A stretch of DNA of 7,009 bases from Spirochaetales bacterium (GTDB taxonomy: Bacteria > Spirochaetota > Spirochaetia > Treponematales > Rectinemataceae), in NCBI GenBank assembly GCA_015657395.1, contig JADLKI010000010.1, positions 48,574 to 55,582 of the forward strand, in the 5' to 3' direction. Below are positions 6,264-7,009 of the stretch, piece after piece. The notes under the pieces are model-generated. The model made no database searches, was not told the DNA's origin, and saw nothing but the letters and a program-made list of their open reading frames with translations. The translations under genes were made by a program, and so were the position numbers. The stretch's first letter is position 1, and every line of letters starts with the position of its first letter.

Positions 6264-6395
6264 GTTTCAATCCACGCGCCCGTGCGGGGCGCGACCATAT
6301 ATTCATACGTACCATTCTCAACTTCCCCTGTTTCAATCCACGCGCCCGTGCGGGGCGCGACCATATATTCATACGTACCATTCTCAACTTCCCCT
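6264..6395 (-). repeat. Tandem duplication of one 66-bp repeat-spacer unit
   Basis: The spacers at 6296-6329 and 6362-6395 are identical over all 34 bases (CATATATTCATACG..), and their repeats are identical too. This is an exact duplication of one unit by recombination between repeats, or an assembly duplicate. No other spacers in the array are the same. Confidence 0.95.
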
Positions 6396-6596
6396 GTTTC
6401 AATCCACGCGCCCGTGCGGGGCGCGACATCGCTTGATATCTCGCCTCCCGCTCCTCCTGCGTGTTTCAATCCACGCGCCCGTGCGGGGCGCGACTCTCTC
6501 TCGACTCGGAGCGGCCGACCTATTCCGTCCAGTTTCAATCCACGCGCCCGTGCGGGGCGCGACGATAGTCATCATGCATGGCGGGATCAATCCACG

Positions 6597-7009
6597 GTTT
6601 CAATCCACGCGCCCGTGCGGGCGCGACAAATGCCGGCCATCTTAAGTCAAGGCTTATGATGGGTTTTCAATTCCACGCGCTCGTGCGGGGGGCGACGGAT
6701 ATTTCGATGATCAGGATATATTCACCCGACGTTTCAATCAACGCGCGCCGTGCGGGGCGCGACTCCTGCCCCTCCACAGGGGATCAGCGCAGTCGCGTTT
6801 CAATCCACGCGCCGTGCGGGGCGCGACCGGAGATGGCGGGTGAAATCCGCGATGGCTTTAAGGGTTTTTCAATCCACGCGCACCGTGCGGGGGCGCGACA
6901 CCGCCCAGATGCGGTGCATCGCCGGGACAAACACTGGTTTAATCCACGCGCCCGTGCGGGGCGCGACCCAGGATGCGAACAATAGACGTCTCCTGTCCGA
7001 CCAGTTCAA
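6597..7009 (-). repeat. Block of divergent repeats at the right end of the array
   Basis: Six consecutive repeats and the start of a seventh each differ from the consensus in their own way. 6597-6627 lacks one G. 6663-6696 has two extra T and two substitutions. 6731-6763 has one substitution and a G insertion. 6797-6827 lacks one C. 6864-6899 has two extra T, an inserted A and an extra G. 6937-6967 lacks the C of GTTTC. The repeat at 7004 lacks one T. Spacer lengths stay normal (33-37). Several changes break the hairpin or alter the handle without compensation. Confidence 0.9.

Overview
This 7-kb window looks like a chromosomal segment from an anaerobic, moderately GC-rich bacterium. The anaerobe inference rests on a 2-oxoacid:ferredoxin oxidoreductase gamma subunit translationally coupled to an Fe-S/FAD oxidoreductase of the glutamate-synthase small-subunit type. 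I cannot name a genus from the sequence. Two intact-looking metabolic genes sit at the left end, followed by about 3.9 kb of decayed or mobile-looking DNA and then a long CRISPR array that runs off the right edge.

Layout: 1-1169 (minus strand) holds two operonic redox genes that overlap by ATGA and lie behind a probable extended -10 promoter at 1266-1294. Positions 1389-2134 (plus) encode a metallo-beta-lactamase-fold hydrolase whose protein sequence is well preserved but is split over six frame changes. Positions 2135-2657 are a GC-rich stretch with two CRISPR-repeat fragments. Positions 2658-3156 hold two small unknown genes in tandem. The AT-rich tract 3157-3573 leads into an 88-nt folded element (3574-3661) followed by eight T residues; it resembles a tRNA or another small RNA. 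Positions 3668-4352 (minus) hold a short unknown ORF and a frameshifted, truncated JAB/RadC-like fragment. They meet at a solitary 28-bp repeat like those of the array, but with its own shortened hairpin. Positions 4377-4955 (plus) are further remnants with an in-frame stop or frame changes.

From 5132 to the right edge there is a type I-C-like CRISPR array of 28 full-length 32-bp-class repeats with 33-37-nt spacers, plus a degenerate copy at the left end and the first bases of another repeat at the right edge. Repeat sequence and hairpin imply transcription on the minus strand, so the leader and cas genes should lie beyond 7009 and the left end is the trailer. No cas gene is present in the window. 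The last seven repeats (6597 onward) each carry different, mostly indel, differences. That is unexpected near a leader and suggests either sequence error or unusual decay.

The best leads for something new are the solitary repeat unit at 3877-3904 (possible RNA anti-CRISPR or cas-regulated RNA) and the folded RNA-like element at 3574-3669. Both are inferences. Several frame changes here could be sequencing errors rather than biology, and this affects how the 'pseudogene' calls should be read.
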